A stretch of DNA of 64,000 bases from Owenweeksia sp. (GCA_028277105.1 JANQHO010000054.1:1-64000), one strand, 5' to 3'. Shown: positions 9,451 through 18,752, counted from the first letter of the stretch. The notes: a model not told the origin generated them from the sequence alone. A program made the numbers and translations.

Positions 9451-10431
9451 ATGAAATATCTTTTAAATAAAACTTTTGATCATGCGATCTATCAGGGAAA
9501 AAATAAAAACAAGAACTACTTTGAAGGTTGGTATTTTAAAAATGTATCGGGAATTGAAAACCATATTTACGCCTTTATTCCCGGGGTGGCTATGCAGGAA
9601 AACGGAGATAAACACGCCTTTATCCAAATGATAGATGGCCTTACGGCCAGTACCCATTATTTTTCTTTTCCTTACGAAAGCTTTTCCTTTAATCCGCAGC
9701 GATTCCAGGTTTCCATTGACAAGAGTACCTTTTCAGATCAGGGTATCAAGCTGGATATTGATCAGTCTGGAGAAAAAATAAAGGGCGAACTGTATTACAC
9801 CGATCAACATCTTTTCAAGGGAAACGTAGTGTCACCTGGTATTATGGGTTGGTATTCTTACGTTCCTTTTATGCAATGTTACCACGGTCTGGTGAGTATG
9901 CACCACCAAATAGAAGGTTCTATCCATATCAATGGCGGTAATTACAGCTTTGATAATGGAAGTGGTTATATTGAAAAAGACTGGGGGCGCAGCTTTCCAA
10001 AGGCCTGGTTATGGACGCAAAGCAACAATTTTTCCACCCCTAAAACCTCTTTTATGCTGTCGGTAGCTGATGTGCCCTGGCTTGGCAGCAGTTTTACAGG
10101 TTTTTTAGGAATTTTTCTGCACCGGGGAGAACTTATCCGGTTTGCCACCTATAATGGATCTAAGATCACCGAATGTGTATACAATGATCCTCACATAAGG
10201 GTTACTATCCGGGGAAAGGATTTCACCCTCCACTACGAAGGCGAACAAAAATCTACCGGAATATTAAAAGCACCAGATAAGGGAAGTATGAAACGGGAGA
10301 TAGCGGAAAGCATCAGTTCAGAAATACTAGTAGAAGTAAAAGATAAAAGAGGAAACCCTGTTTTTAAAGAAACAGGCACACATGCAGGCATTGAGATGGT
10401 AGGGGATATTAAAGGGCTTTTCAATTTTTGA
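9451..10431 (+). CDS. Tocopherol cyclase-like family protein
   Basis: Soluble protein of 326 residues containing YFEGWYFKNV near the N-terminus and YIEKDWGRSFPKAWLW in the middle, both diagnostic of the tocopherol cyclase family. The plant enzyme forms the chromanol ring of vitamin E. Bacterial homologues in non-photosynthetic organisms have no proven substrate, and nothing else for tocopherol synthesis is visible here. The ATG abuts the stop of the upstream membrane protein, so expression is coupled. A lipid- or quinone-related role is an inference only. Confidence 0.75.
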   Translation: MKYLLNKTFDHAIYQGKNKNKNYFEGWYFKNVSGIENHIYAFIPGVAMQENGDKHAFIQMIDGLTASTHYFSFPYESFSFNPQRFQVSIDKSTFSDQGIKLDIDQSGEKIKGELYYTDQHLFKGNVVSPGIMGWYSYVPFMQCYHGLVSMHHQIEGSIHINGGNYSFDNGSGYIEKDWGRSFPKAWLWTQSNNFSTPKTSFMLSVADVPWLGSSFTGFLGIFLHRGELIRFATYNGSKITECVYNDPHIRVTIRGKDFTLHYEGEQKSTGILKAPDKGSMKREIAESISSEILVEVKDKRGNPVFKETGTHAGIEMVGDIKGLFNF

Positions 10432-10445
10432 AGTGCCTTAAAAAC

Positions 10446-10478
10446 AGAATCGGCAATGTTTTTAGCATTACCGATTCT
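10446..10478. terminator. Bidirectional terminator-like hairpin
   Basis: AGAATCGGCAATG (10446-10458) pairs with CATTACCGATTCT (10466-10478) with one mismatch around a 7-nt T-rich loop. It sits between the convergent ends of the cyclase-like gene and the LruC gene. There is no long U tract. Confidence 0.55.
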
Positions 10479-10549
10479 TCCCTACATCTCACTTCACTCG
10501 TATTTTTAAAATATATCTCTCACAAAAACAATAAAAACTATCCCGAACC

Positions 10550-12496
10550 TTACTTTAAATAAATATTTGAAGTATTTCTGTATCCTGAGTTGTCTTTATA
10601 CCAATCGGCATAACCACTACCTGATGATAAAGCCCAGCTCACAAAATAGTTATAGGCTTCGTCTACTCTCTTTTTCTCCTTAGGGTAACGGAACTGGTGG
10701 CTGATATTAACTGCCCATGGCAAGTTGTTATCTGTACGATAATATTTACCGCTTGCCTTATCAGAATTATCTTCTACTGATCCGAATAAACCAGCATTGT
10801 GTTTTGCCGTTGGCTCATAATCAGCTAAATGAACTTCTTTTGTCCTGTCTCCATTTACAAAAATGAACGGATTAAAAGGGGCGCTTCCTGCTGCGTCAGA
10901 TGCTACGGGTTGTTGGAAGTTTACGGTAATAGTTATAGTATCCGCTATAGAGTAAGGAGCACCCTGTTCCGTATTAACATAAAAGCCGCCTCCGGGAAAA
11001 GGAATCTGATCGAAAGCATCATCAAATACAACTATTACAGATTTTCCGTTATGCCCGGTTTCCAAACCTTTAGGATCCTGAGAGATCAAACCTTTAGTCA
11101 ATTGCGTACCCGTTACTGATTCAATCTGAGAAGGATCAGTGTCTAATTCAATACCAAAGCCATTGTGATAGGAAGCGCCAATAGCTTTTACCTGAAATCT
11201 GGCCACCAGTTTCACCATTTCATTTCTGCTGTTCAGATATTTAGTAAACCTGTAACCTATAACCAGATCGTTAAAATCGAAATCTCCCTGGGCTGGCCAG
11301 AGATCTTCAAAGCCCAGTGTCCCGAATCCTAACTCAGAAGGAGTAAATTCTTCATGAGCAATAGTTGAATCGTAGGGTGCGCTATCAAGTTCATCGATTA
11401 TTCCATCGCCATCGCTGTCTGATTGAGGTAAAGAGCTTACCGGAATAACAACACTTCCCAGGTCATTAATGGGATGATTAAAGGTTTTAGCTATAATCCA
11501 CGATCCATCAGCAGGGTCAATCTTTATCAATCTGGAGTTGCCTTCGTTAGTACCTGCGTATAAGAAGTTATTGCGGTCGTAGGCCAGGGATGTTAATTGA
11601 AAAGGAAAATTTTCGGCACTTAATCGGGTAGCTTGCGCTGTTCCTCCATTTAATGTCAGTGTATATAAGCCGGAAAAGCAGCTCATATAGATGTTGCCGT
11701 TAGGAGGAAAAGCCAGGTCTCCTCCTGAATGTGAATTTACAATACCAACGATATTATAGGTCTGGATGGTATTCCCGTTGACCGGATCAATAACGTGCAA
11801 AACCGAATTTTTGGCTGCGTAAAGATATCCGTCATTGTGATTGTACTCCATCCTGGGATAGTTACTGTTAAAAGGAGTATTATAAGTTCCATGCAGCGCA
11901 TGTGTTGCCGAATTGATATCGTATACATACATATTGGGGTGACGGTGATAATACACCTTGTCAGAAGCGGTGTCTACAGCCAAGGCAATAGAACCTTCTA
12001 TAGGTGAAGGCAAGGTGGTTGAAGAAAAATCAGAAAGGTCAATAGTAAAAAAATCTCCCCCACTATTTATTCCGTAAAGGATATCGGATGTTGTGGTCTG
12101 GGATTTTCTTTTTCCCTTAAAAAACTGAGTAATAACAGTTCCATTGGGATTTGCTGTGAAGCTTTCAACCCTGGAGCTATTGCCAGCCCATCTTTCTAAT
12201 TCGATCTCAGTATAATGAGATGATACAGGCATTTCTTTAATGAAGTTCGACCCTACCACTGATCCCGAGGCCAATAAATCACGCTCACTTTTATACTTTC
12301 CATATATTTTATAGACTACACCCTTCTGATCTGATAATTGTATCTTCAAATTCTGAATAGTTGAAAAATTGAAATCTGAAGGGAAGTTTACCTCGAGCAT
12401 ATTGCCGCTGAGATCAGGAGTATCATTTTTCTTAAATTCCTTAGAACAAGCTATTGTTAATAGAATTACTGCTGAGATGTAAGCTGTTTTTTTCAT
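10550..12496 (-). CDS. LruC domain (DUF4842) surface lipoprotein
   Basis: Exported lipoprotein of 648 residues. I start at ATG 12496, which gives a lipoprotein signal peptide with lipobox LLTIAC; the frame upstream to 12577 has no such signal. The middle (about 160-400) looks like a repeat-rich beta-propeller with many G-D/Y motifs. DSDGDGIIDELDS is a calcium-binding loop of the thrombospondin type 3 kind. The C-terminal part, from LGFEDLWPAQGDFDFNDLV onward, is the LruC/DUF4842 domain. Such proteins are cell-surface and possibly adhesive; the function is not established. It is separated from the next reverse gene by 163 nt. Confidence 0.8.
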   Translation of the reverse strand: MKKTAYISAVILLTIACSKEFKKNDTPDLSGNMLEVNFPSDFNFSTIQNLKIQLSDQKGVVYKIYGKYKSERDLLASGSVVGSNFIKEMPVSSHYTEIELERWAGNSSRVESFTANPNGTVITQFFKGKRKSQTTTSDILYGINSGGDFFTIDLSDFSSTTLPSPIEGSIALAVDTASDKVYYHRHPNMYVYDINSATHALHGTYNTPFNSNYPRMEYNHNDGYLYAAKNSVLHVIDPVNGNTIQTYNIVGIVNSHSGGDLAFPPNGNIYMSCFSGLYTLTLNGGTAQATRLSAENFPFQLTSLAYDRNNFLYAGTNEGNSRLIKIDPADGSWIIAKTFNHPINDLGSVVIPVSSLPQSDSDGDGIIDELDSAPYDSTIAHEEFTPSELGFGTLGFEDLWPAQGDFDFNDLVIGYRFTKYLNSRNEMVKLVARFQVKAIGASYHNGFGIELDTDPSQIESVTGTQLTKGLISQDPKGLETGHNGKSVIVVFDDAFDQIPFPGGGFYVNTEQGAPYSIADTITITVNFQQPVASDAAGSAPFNPFIFVNGDRTKEVHLADYEPTAKHNAGLFGSVEDNSDKASGKYYRTDNNLPWAVNISHQFRYPKEKKRVDEAYNYFVSWALSSGSGYADWYKDNSGYRNTSNIYLK

Positions 12497-12659
12497 ATCT
12501 GACCACTTTCTAGATCTTATGACCAAAAACAGCCCAAAATTTAACCGCTTAAAAAACAACGATTTAATTTTTAGCAATTTCCAGATATTGGAAAAATAAC
12601 CAATTAGAGATTTATTTTCTTTTTGAGCAGATCAATAGTAAATGAAAAATTCTCAGGTT

Positions 12660-14162
12660 TCAATATAATTTGCGAAAAACACTTCCGAGATTATCAATGA
12701 CATCACTAGCTGAAACCGCTTCTAGCGACATCTTTTCTCCGGCTGATTTTCCGGCCTTCCCGTGCAGGTATACTCCTAGTAAAGCTGCCTGCATTGGATG
12801 ATAACCAGAACTGATCAAGCCAGTTATTATACCTGTTAAAACATCTCCGCTTCCGGCAGTGGCCAGTGCTGCACTTCCTTCTTTCAAAAAGTATATATCT
12901 CCTGACGGTATAGCTACGGCAGTAATAGTATCTTTTAAAACCGTAACGGTGCCGTATTTAAGAGAAAAATTCCGCAGTTGTTCCAGGTAATCATCCCCCA
13001 GTTTATTTACTCCTAATAACCTTCTAAACTCACCGATGTGAGGCGTAACCACCGTGTAAGGTGGTAAAAAAGAAAGCCAGGTTCTGTGATCAGAGAGTAT
13101 ATTAAGTGCATCTGCATCAAAAACCAAAGGAACATTGGTGGTTTGAATAATTCCTTTCAACACCCTGGCTGTTTCAGGGCGTTGCCCTGTTCCTGGCCCC
13201 ATACCTATAACCGAAAAGGGTTTAATATCAGGCAGTTCGGTAATCGCAACACTCCCTCCCTCTAGCGCCATTGCCTCCGGTAAGTACGTATGTAAAGGAA
13301 TAAAGCCTTCTTTGGGAATACAAACTGATAACAGGCCCGTTCCGGCCCGTAAACAACTTTTGGCAGCCATTAAAGCGGCTCCGTATTTACCGTCTGATCC
13401 CGCTATGAGCAAAGCATGGCCGTATGTACCCTTATAAGAAAAATCTTTTCTGGGCCTGAATAGTCTCTTGGCTTCTGGCCTTGAAAAATAAAAGTTTTTG
13501 GTCTCTGCCTTGTCGATAAAAGCTTCCTCTAAACCAATGTCTATAATGGAAACTTTACCCACCAGAGGGGCCGTATCACGGTGAAAAAAACTGAGTTTAG
13601 GGAATTGAAAACTAAACGTATACTGTGCCTGTACTACATGGTCCAGGTCATTTTTACGGTTGTCATCAGTAAATATGCCCGTGGGAATATCAACTGCAAT
13701 AACCGGATTGGGCAACTGGTTTATTTTGTTTGCTACTTGCTTGATCTGCCCTTTCAGGGGACGGTCCAAACCAGAGCCCAAAATGGCATCAATAATAAAG
13801 GTATCAGTATCTAATTCAGGAAAATCACTTGTTTCCCGTAAGTAATATACTTCTATCCCGCTGCTTTTTAACCTATCCAAATTTTGTTGGAAGTCTTCAC
13901 TTCCACCACCTTTCTTCCCTATTATCCACACCTTGGGTTTAAAGCCTCTTTTTTCTAAATGCCGGGCCAATCCCAATCCGTCTCCACCATTATTGCCCTT
14001 TCCGCAAAAAAGGCAAATTGAGCTACCGGGTTTTATAATTTTTATGATCTGGCCAACTAACCCAAGTACAGCTCTCTCCATGAGATCAATAGATGAGATC
14101 GGTTGGTTTTCAATAGTATATTGATCAGCTTGCCTTATTTGACTGGCGGATAAGATCTTCAT
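12660..14162 (-). CDS. nnrD: Bifunctional NAD(P)H-hydrate epimerase / ADP-dependent dehydratase
   Basis: Repairs hydrated, inactive NADHX and NADPHX. The N-terminal YjeF_N domain (about 1-215) carries FCGKGNNGGDGLGLARHL, the epimerase nucleotide loop. The C-terminal ribokinase-like domain (about 225-500) has GSDGKYGAALMAAKSCLRAG and the catalytic GSGDVLTGIITG. Its 500 residues match the fused enzyme. The start overlaps the coaE stop by 38 nt, a longer overlap than usual, but MKILSASQIRQADQYT is the standard N-terminus. It is the penultimate gene of the reverse-strand block. Confidence 0.92.
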   Translation of the reverse strand: MKILSASQIRQADQYTIENQPISSIDLMERAVLGLVGQIIKIIKPGSSICLFCGKGNNGGDGLGLARHLEKRGFKPKVWIIGKKGGGSEDFQQNLDRLKSSGIEVYYLRETSDFPELDTDTFIIDAILGSGLDRPLKGQIKQVANKINQLPNPVIAVDIPTGIFTDDNRKNDLDHVVQAQYTFSFQFPKLSFFHRDTAPLVGKVSIIDIGLEEAFIDKAETKNFYFSRPEAKRLFRPRKDFSYKGTYGHALLIAGSDGKYGAALMAAKSCLRAGTGLLSVCIPKEGFIPLHTYLPEAMALEGGSVAITELPDIKPFSVIGMGPGTGQRPETARVLKGIIQTTNVPLVFDADALNILSDHRTWLSFLPPYTVVTPHIGEFRRLLGVNKLGDDYLEQLRNFSLKYGTVTVLKDTITAVAIPSGDIYFLKEGSAALATAGSGDVLTGIITGLISSGYHPMQAALLGVYLHGKAGKSAGEKMSLEAVSASDVIDNLGSVFRKLY

Positions 14163-14718
14163 GTATCGCTATCACTTGTTTTATTAAAGATTCCTTTAAA
14201 TCATTTTTAATAATGTAGTCCGCTTTTTTGAGCTTCTGTTCTTCCGGCCATTGATTTTGCATACGGGCCAATACATCCTCCCGGCTGATATTACTCCGCC
14301 TCATAACCCGGTCAATACGCATTTCCTGTGGGGCAGTGATTACGATTACCCGGTCGCACTGCCGGTAACTGCCGGTTTCAAACAATATTGCAGCCTCTTT
14401 TATCACATAGGGAGTTTGCTGTTCCTTAACCCATTTATCAAAGTTTCGCCTTACTGCCGGGTGGATCATGGCGTTGGCCTTTTCCAACAGCACTTTGTCA
14501 TTGAATATTTTACCCGCCATGTATTTGCGGTTAATTTTACCCTCGTTAATTACTTCTTTGCCCAACAATTCTACCAATTGCCGCTGCAGTACGATATCTG
14601 TATCAATAATGCTTTTAGAGACTGTATCAGCTTCATAAACAGCTATACCTATATGCCTGAATATTTCTGCAACTGTACTTTTTCCACTGCCTATACCACC
14701 TGTTAATCCTACAATCAT
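14125..14718 (-). CDS. coaE: Dephospho-CoA kinase
   Basis: Last step of coenzyme A synthesis, ATP-dependent phosphorylation of dephospho-CoA. The P-loop GLTGGIGSGKST is at the N-terminus, and the lid and adenine-side motifs (YEADTVSK, RVMRRSNISREDVLARM) follow. It has 197 residues, normal for the family. It begins with a 4-nt overlap with the ybbR-like gene, so the two are translationally coupled. Confidence 0.93.
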   Translation of the reverse strand: MIVGLTGGIGSGKSTVAEIFRHIGIAVYEADTVSKSIIDTDIVLQRQLVELLGKEVINEGKINRKYMAGKIFNDKVLLEKANAMIHPAVRRNFDKWVKEQQTPYVIKEAAILFETGSYRQCDRVIVITAPQEMRIDRVMRRSNISREDVLARMQNQWPEEQKLKKADYIIKNDLKESLIKQVIAIHEDLIRQSNKAS

Positions 14719-15713
14719 TTACGGGTAATTACAAATTCCACTTGTTTAGGGTTAAAGCTTATGTTAGTTACCAATGCGGTATAAGTTTCTCCCGACAAAT
14801 GAAGATAACGCAGTTCCCGGTATTCTTGTAATTGGCTGAAATCAGCATAAACATTAAAATCAGCTTCGTTAATCTTATCGTATTCATTCACTGCTACATT
14901 ATAACTGAGCTCTACTTCCCTGGGAAATGTAACTATCTCCAGGCTGTCGGGTAAATTGGTCACCGTTACCGGAATTTTAACCTTTCCCTGGGTAAGCTTG
15001 GTGTAGTGAATATCTATCTCAACTGTTTTGTGTGAAAACTTAATTCCGCTTTCCCCTTTTAAAAGCAAAGGTGCTTTTAATTGAACAGAGTCTTTTTGGG
15101 CATCGAGAACTATTTTTTGGGTATTCACAGCATTTATACGGCCCACTTTCTGCCTGGCCCCGCTTATAGTAACAGAATCTGGCGTAATACGAGGCGGGTT
15201 ACGAAATACTGTTTCATTGGAATAGTTTTTCTCGTATTGAAAAACTACCGGCACTTTTTTACTGCTTATCCTGCTGAATTTAAAATGAACGGTATCAGGA
15301 CTGATGCTCAAAATATCCGTTCCCTCGTCAAACTGGTTTTCGATAAAAGACAGATTGTTATTAGTAAGCCAATAAGAACTCTCGGAAGAGGCTGTCCGTT
15401 CTATCTCTTTGATGTTGACTTTTATTTTGCGAAAACGCCTGAATTTATAGCCTAGCAGATTAAACCCCTGCGCTCTCAGGGTCACTTTTATTTCTGAGGG
15501 AGGCCTATTGGTCAATATCCTGTCATCAGGTAAATTATTGTATTGTACGGGAAAGGAGATAATCTCAGTGTACCCTTCTTTAGATAGTTTGATCAAAAAC
15601 CACAGAAAGACCGATAATAGGACAAAAAACATACGCGCTCGTGAATTGCCATCGGTAAAAAAATGTTTGACGGCATTTGTGATCCTGTGATATGAACGTT
15701 GATCGTCAGGCAT
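14715..15713 (-). CDS. YbbR/CdaR-like membrane-anchored protein
   Basis: A 332-residue protein with one N-terminal transmembrane helix (about 25-43, FFVLLSVFLWFLIKLS) and tandem YbbR-type beta domains outside. In Firmicutes YbbR (CdaR) modulates the c-di-AMP cyclase CdaA; in Bacteroidota the gene is regularly found between yajC and coaE, as here. No cyclase gene is adjacent. Its start codon directly follows the U tract of the yajC terminator hairpin. Confidence 0.78.
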   Translation of the reverse strand: MPDDQRSYHRITNAVKHFFTDGNSRARMFFVLLSVFLWFLIKLSKEGYTEIISFPVQYNNLPDDRILTNRPPSEIKVTLRAQGFNLLGYKFRRFRKIKVNIKEIERTASSESSYWLTNNNLSFIENQFDEGTDILSISPDTVHFKFSRISSKKVPVVFQYEKNYSNETVFRNPPRITPDSVTISGARQKVGRINAVNTQKIVLDAQKDSVQLKAPLLLKGESGIKFSHKTVEIDIHYTKLTQGKVKIPVTVTNLPDSLEIVTFPREVELSYNVAVNEYDKINEADFNVYADFSQLQEYRELRYLHLSGETYTALVTNISFNPKQVEFVITRK

Positions 15714-15738
15714 AAAAAAACGGGCTATTTAGCCCGTT
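15714..15738 (-). terminator. Intrinsic terminator after yajC, abutting the ybbR-like start
   Basis: On the minus strand AACGGGC pairs with GCCCGTT around a 6-nt loop and is followed by seven T residues that end directly at the ATG of the ybbR-like gene. It lies 6 nt beyond the yajC stop. Confidence 0.8.
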
Positions 15739-15743
15739 CTAAA

Positions 15744-16085
15744 TTACTTCTTTTCCTGTTTATCCATTTTGTCCTTTTCCTTCTTTGGAAGATATACGGC
15801 ACTCATCTCCTTAGAAATAGCGCTCTTATCAATCCTAAGCCGGCTGTTCTCGCTTTCAATGATAATGTGATCGTCACTGATATCCAGTATTTTACCATGA
15901 ATACCACTGGTAGTCACTATCCGCATTCCCTTACTTACGCTTTTGCGAAATTTACTTTCTTCTTTCTGCCGCTTGATCTGGGGGCGAAAAAAGAAGAAAT
16001 ACATCACCAGCAATAACAGTAAAAGTAGGGGCAGTCCTCCGAAAGGTGACTGTCCTCCGGATTGTAAAAAAACAGTTAATATCAT
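15744..16085 (-). CDS. yajC: Preprotein translocase subunit YajC
   Basis: Small accessory protein of the SecDF-YajC complex. One transmembrane helix (LPLLLLLLLVMYFFFFRPQ) near residues 18-36 is followed by the cytoplasmic SH3-like part with GMRIVTTSGIHGKILDI, the family signature. I use ATG 16085; a TTG one codon earlier is also possible. A very basic tail ends the protein. It starts 3 nt after the DUF1573 stop, so the pair is one operon, closed by the hairpin at 15714-15738. Confidence 0.92.
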   Translation of the reverse strand: MILTVFLQSGGQSPFGGLPLLLLLLLVMYFFFFRPQIKRQKEESKFRKSVSKGMRIVTTSGIHGKILDISDDHIIIESENSRLRIDKSAISKEMSAVYLPKKEKDKMDKQEKK

Positions 16086-16088
16086 CAA

Positions 16089-16589
16089 TTATGAGTTTGC
16101 GTCTTGTGCAGGAGCTTCAGTTTCAGTCCCGGCTTTAGGTTGCACTTGAGCTGATATCCTAAGCATTTTAATATTAGGTACCGTATTGGCGTAAAGCTTT
16201 ACCTCCTTAGTTTGATTACCTGTTTTGCCGGTACTGTTAAAAGATACTTTAATAAGCCCTTCTTCCCCGGGTGCAATGGGCTCACGAGGCCACTGAGGTA
16301 CAGTACAACCACAACTTCCCTCGGCATTGGTAATAATAAGAGGTGCATTTCCGGTATTCTTAAAAGTAAAGTCATGCTCTACTACGTCACCATCAGTTAT
16401 ATCTCCAAAATCATAAGTCTCTTCAGCAAAAGTGAAAGTGGGAGTACCTTCGGCTTCAACCGTTCCTGCGTCTAAGGCTGTATTGGTTTCAGCAGTATTA
16501 CTGTCATCCTTAATCTGGTCGGTGGCATTGTTACATGCTGTAAAACTCAACATGGCTACACTTGTCAGGGCGATAAAAATTCTTTTCAT
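16089..16589 (-). CDS. DUF1573 lipoprotein
   Basis: Exported lipoprotein of 166 residues with lipobox LSFTAC near residue 19. The mature part contains EETYDFGDITDGDVVEHDF, NTGNAPLIITNAEGSCGCT and PGEEGLIKVSFNSTGKTG, the classic DUF1573 (HYDIN/ASPM-like Ig) pattern with its paired cysteines. The role is unknown; the protein is probably periplasmic. It has its own promoter inside the 3' end of nusB and is co-transcribed with yajC. Confidence 0.88.
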   Translation of the reverse strand: MKRIFIALTSVAMLSFTACNNATDQIKDDSNTAETNTALDAGTVEAEGTPTFTFAEETYDFGDITDGDVVEHDFTFKNTGNAPLIITNAEGSCGCTVPQWPREPIAPGEEGLIKVSFNSTGKTGNQTKEVKLYANTVPNIKMLRISAQVQPKAGTETEAPAQDANS

Positions 16590-16629
16590 TTCTACTTGAT
16601 TTATTCTTGTTATTTGATATTCACACAGG

Positions 16630-16660
16630 CAAAAATAATGCTAAAGCAATCCCCTGCCAA
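16630..16660 (-). promoter_or_regulatory. Promoter of DUF1573-yajC inside nusB
   Basis: On the minus strand TTG (16660-16658), a 20-nt spacer and TATTTTTG (16637-16630) match the Bacteroidota promoter. The start codon is 40 nt downstream, and the -33 box lies inside the nusB coding end. Confidence 0.6.
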
Positions 16661-17579
16661 TTTTTCTTATTTCACCGCTAGCCATCATCTCGTCTTTGAG
16701 GGTATCAATAATACCATTAATAAAGTTTCCGCTTTTAGGAGTGCTGTATTCCTTGCTTAGTTCAATGTATTCATTAAGGCTTACCTTTACGGGTATCTCT
16801 TTAAAGTTGACCAGCTCAGCCAGCGCCATCTTCATTAAAATGATATCAACAACAGCAATTCTGTCAGTCTCCCAATTCCTGGCCTTTTCGTGTATCCTTT
16901 TTTCATAGTCATCGCTTTTTAAGATACACTTTCTGTAAAGGGTAAGGGCAAAATCCAGGTCAGAGCGATCTTTTAAAAGGCGGGGAAGAGAAGATTCCTC
17001 ACTGCTGTCAATGTCAAATTTCTTTATGGTTTTACTCACCATCATTTGAGCAGCATCCAGATCATCCGCCCAATGCATATTGCGCTCTTCGTAAATCTGA
17101 TGTATCAAATCACTGTTGGTGATATATTTCCCGTACAGTTGTCTTACAATTCTTTTATCACTATCGATATCTGTCGATTCAGCATTCATGTAAGCGTGAT
17201 AATCGTCACTTTTCTGAAAATCCCTGAATAATTTACCTAGGGTTTCCCTGTTCTCCGACCAGGAAATATGTAGCTTTTCTACCAGTTCAGCAAACTGCTT
17301 GTTATTGCGTAGCCAGTTCAGGAAACTGTTTTCCACAAATCTCAGATTAGGATTGATATCCTCAGGAGTAGGCAGTTTTTTATTGCGTTTTATCTCAATC
17401 TTCTCTTCCGCAATATGAAGGATTTCTTTAAGAGCCTTGAGCTCGTGCAGATAGAGCTCAAAAATAGCATTGATAGTTTTACTCAGTTTTTTCTCACCCC
17501 GGCTCATATCAACCGGATTTTGAAAGTACTCATAAAGAGCCTGCAGTACCTTAATACGTATATGTCTTCGGGAAAGCAT
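16641..17579 (-). CDS. nusB: Transcription antitermination factor NusB, long Bacteroidota form
   Basis: Partner of NusE/S10 in rRNA antitermination. At 312 residues it is about twice the E. coli length, as is normal in Bacteroidota, where a long N-terminal region precedes the NusB fold. The start MLSRRHIRIKVLQALYEYFQ matches the family. The C-terminal NusB core runs from about 195, with DRIAVVDIILMKMALAEL and NEYIELSKEYSTPKSGNFIN. It lies 7 nt downstream of the dehydrogenase gene and is likely co-transcribed with it. Confidence 0.9.
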   Translation of the reverse strand: MLSRRHIRIKVLQALYEYFQNPVDMSRGEKKLSKTINAIFELYLHELKALKEILHIAEEKIEIKRNKKLPTPEDINPNLRFVENSFLNWLRNNKQFAELVEKLHISWSENRETLGKLFRDFQKSDDYHAYMNAESTDIDSDKRIVRQLYGKYITNSDLIHQIYEERNMHWADDLDAAQMMVSKTIKKFDIDSSEESSLPRLLKDRSDLDFALTLYRKCILKSDDYEKRIHEKARNWETDRIAVVDIILMKMALAELVNFKEIPVKVSLNEYIELSKEYSTPKSGNFINGIIDTLKDEMMASGEIRKIGRGLL

Positions 17580-17586
17580 AGAAGCT

Positions 17587-18699
17587 TCAGATATTTTCTT
17601 CTTTTTCCATTGCTAACTTATGATGAGCTATCCTCTCGGCTGCCATGTGAAGGGCCGTAAGGTGAGTTGAAACTCCCTCCTCTTCTGCTTGAGCAAATAT
17701 TTTCAGAGTGGTATTGTATATATTTTCTGTTTTTCTGAGCGCTTCCTCACGGTCGTATTTTGCTATTTCTGAATAAACATTAATGAGCCCACCTGCATTT
17801 ATAAGGAAGTCAGGGGCGTATAATATGCCTTTTTTCATCAACATTTCACCGTGCAGGATTTCGTTCGCCAGTTGATTATTGGCAGCGCCCGCTATAATCT
17901 CACAACTCATTTGCGGTATGGTGATATCGTTGACAGTGGCACCAAGTGCGCAAGGGGCGTAGATATCCATTTCATTAGTAAAGATATTTCCCCCCCGGTG
18001 TACCTCAGTATGATATTTTTCCGAAACTTCAATGATCCTGTCTTCGTGTATATCGTTAATAATCACCGTAGCTCCCGCTTCAGTTAAATGCTTTACCAGG
18101 GTCTCCCCTACATGTCCGATACCCTGAACCAAAACTCTTTTACCTTCCAGGATGTCGCTGCCCCAGCGGTATCTGGCAGCTGCCTTCATTCCCATAAAAA
18201 CACCATAGGCTGTAACCGGTGATGGGTCTCCGCTTCCGCCTAAAGACTCGGGAATACCAGTTACATGGTCTGTTTCCATTTTCACCATCTCCATATCATG
18301 GGTGTTGATCCCCACATCTTCAGCCGTAATGTATTTGCCAGACAGGGAATTGATAAACTCCCCGAACTTGCGTATCATTTTGTCGGTCTTATCCTTACGG
18401 CTATCCCCGATAATTACTGCTTTTCCCCCTCCCAGATTCAAACCGGAAATGGAAGCTTTAAAAGTCATTCCCCGCGATAAACGGAGCACATCTTTAAGAG
18501 CGTCTGCTTCATTATTGTAATTCCACATCCGCGTACCTCCTAAAGCTGGGCCCAATACTGTATTGTGAATACCTATGATAACCTTAAGACCTGTCTCTTC
18601 GTCATAGCAAAAAACTACCTGCTCATGTTGGTTAAAAGAAGCAGAGGAAAAAACTAATCCCTCAGTAGAGTTTTGTTGCATTATGTTGAGATCACTCAT
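17587..18699 (-). CDS. Glu/Leu/Phe/Val dehydrogenase (leucine dehydrogenase type)
   Basis: NAD-dependent oxidative deaminase for branched-chain amino acids, 370 residues. The N-terminal domain shows LGGTRMW, GMTFKASISGLNLGGGKAVI with substrate-binding and catalytic lysines, and the hinge GGSGDPSPVTAYGV. The Rossmann domain carries VLVQGIGHVGETL. The size and GGTRMW fit leucine or valine dehydrogenase rather than hexameric glutamate dehydrogenase. I start at ATG 18699 (MSDLNIMQ); the open frame above it to 18801 overlaps the promoter. It heads an operon with nusB. Confidence 0.88.
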   Translation of the reverse strand: MSDLNIMQQNSTEGLVFSSASFNQHEQVVFCYDEETGLKVIIGIHNTVLGPALGGTRMWNYNNEADALKDVLRLSRGMTFKASISGLNLGGGKAVIIGDSRKDKTDKMIRKFGEFINSLSGKYITAEDVGINTHDMEMVKMETDHVTGIPESLGGSGDPSPVTAYGVFMGMKAAARYRWGSDILEGKRVLVQGIGHVGETLVKHLTEAGATVIINDIHEDRIIEVSEKYHTEVHRGGNIFTNEMDIYAPCALGATVNDITIPQMSCEIIAGAANNQLANEILHGEMLMKKGILYAPDFLINAGGLINVYSEIAKYDREEALRKTENIYNTTLKIFAQAEEEGVSTHLTALHMAAERIAHHKLAMEKEENI

Positions 18700-18744
18700 T
18701 ACAATTATTGATATGCGAATAAATTTCCTAAGATATATTAAGCT

Positions 18745-18752
18745 TACCTTTG
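18745..18752 (+). promoter_or_regulatory. Putative -7 box of the ABC exporter gene
   Basis: TACCTTTG is an exact TAnnTTTG match 84 nt before the ATG at 18836. The -33 region is weak. It lies within the same divergent gap as the leucine dehydrogenase promoter. Confidence 0.45.
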
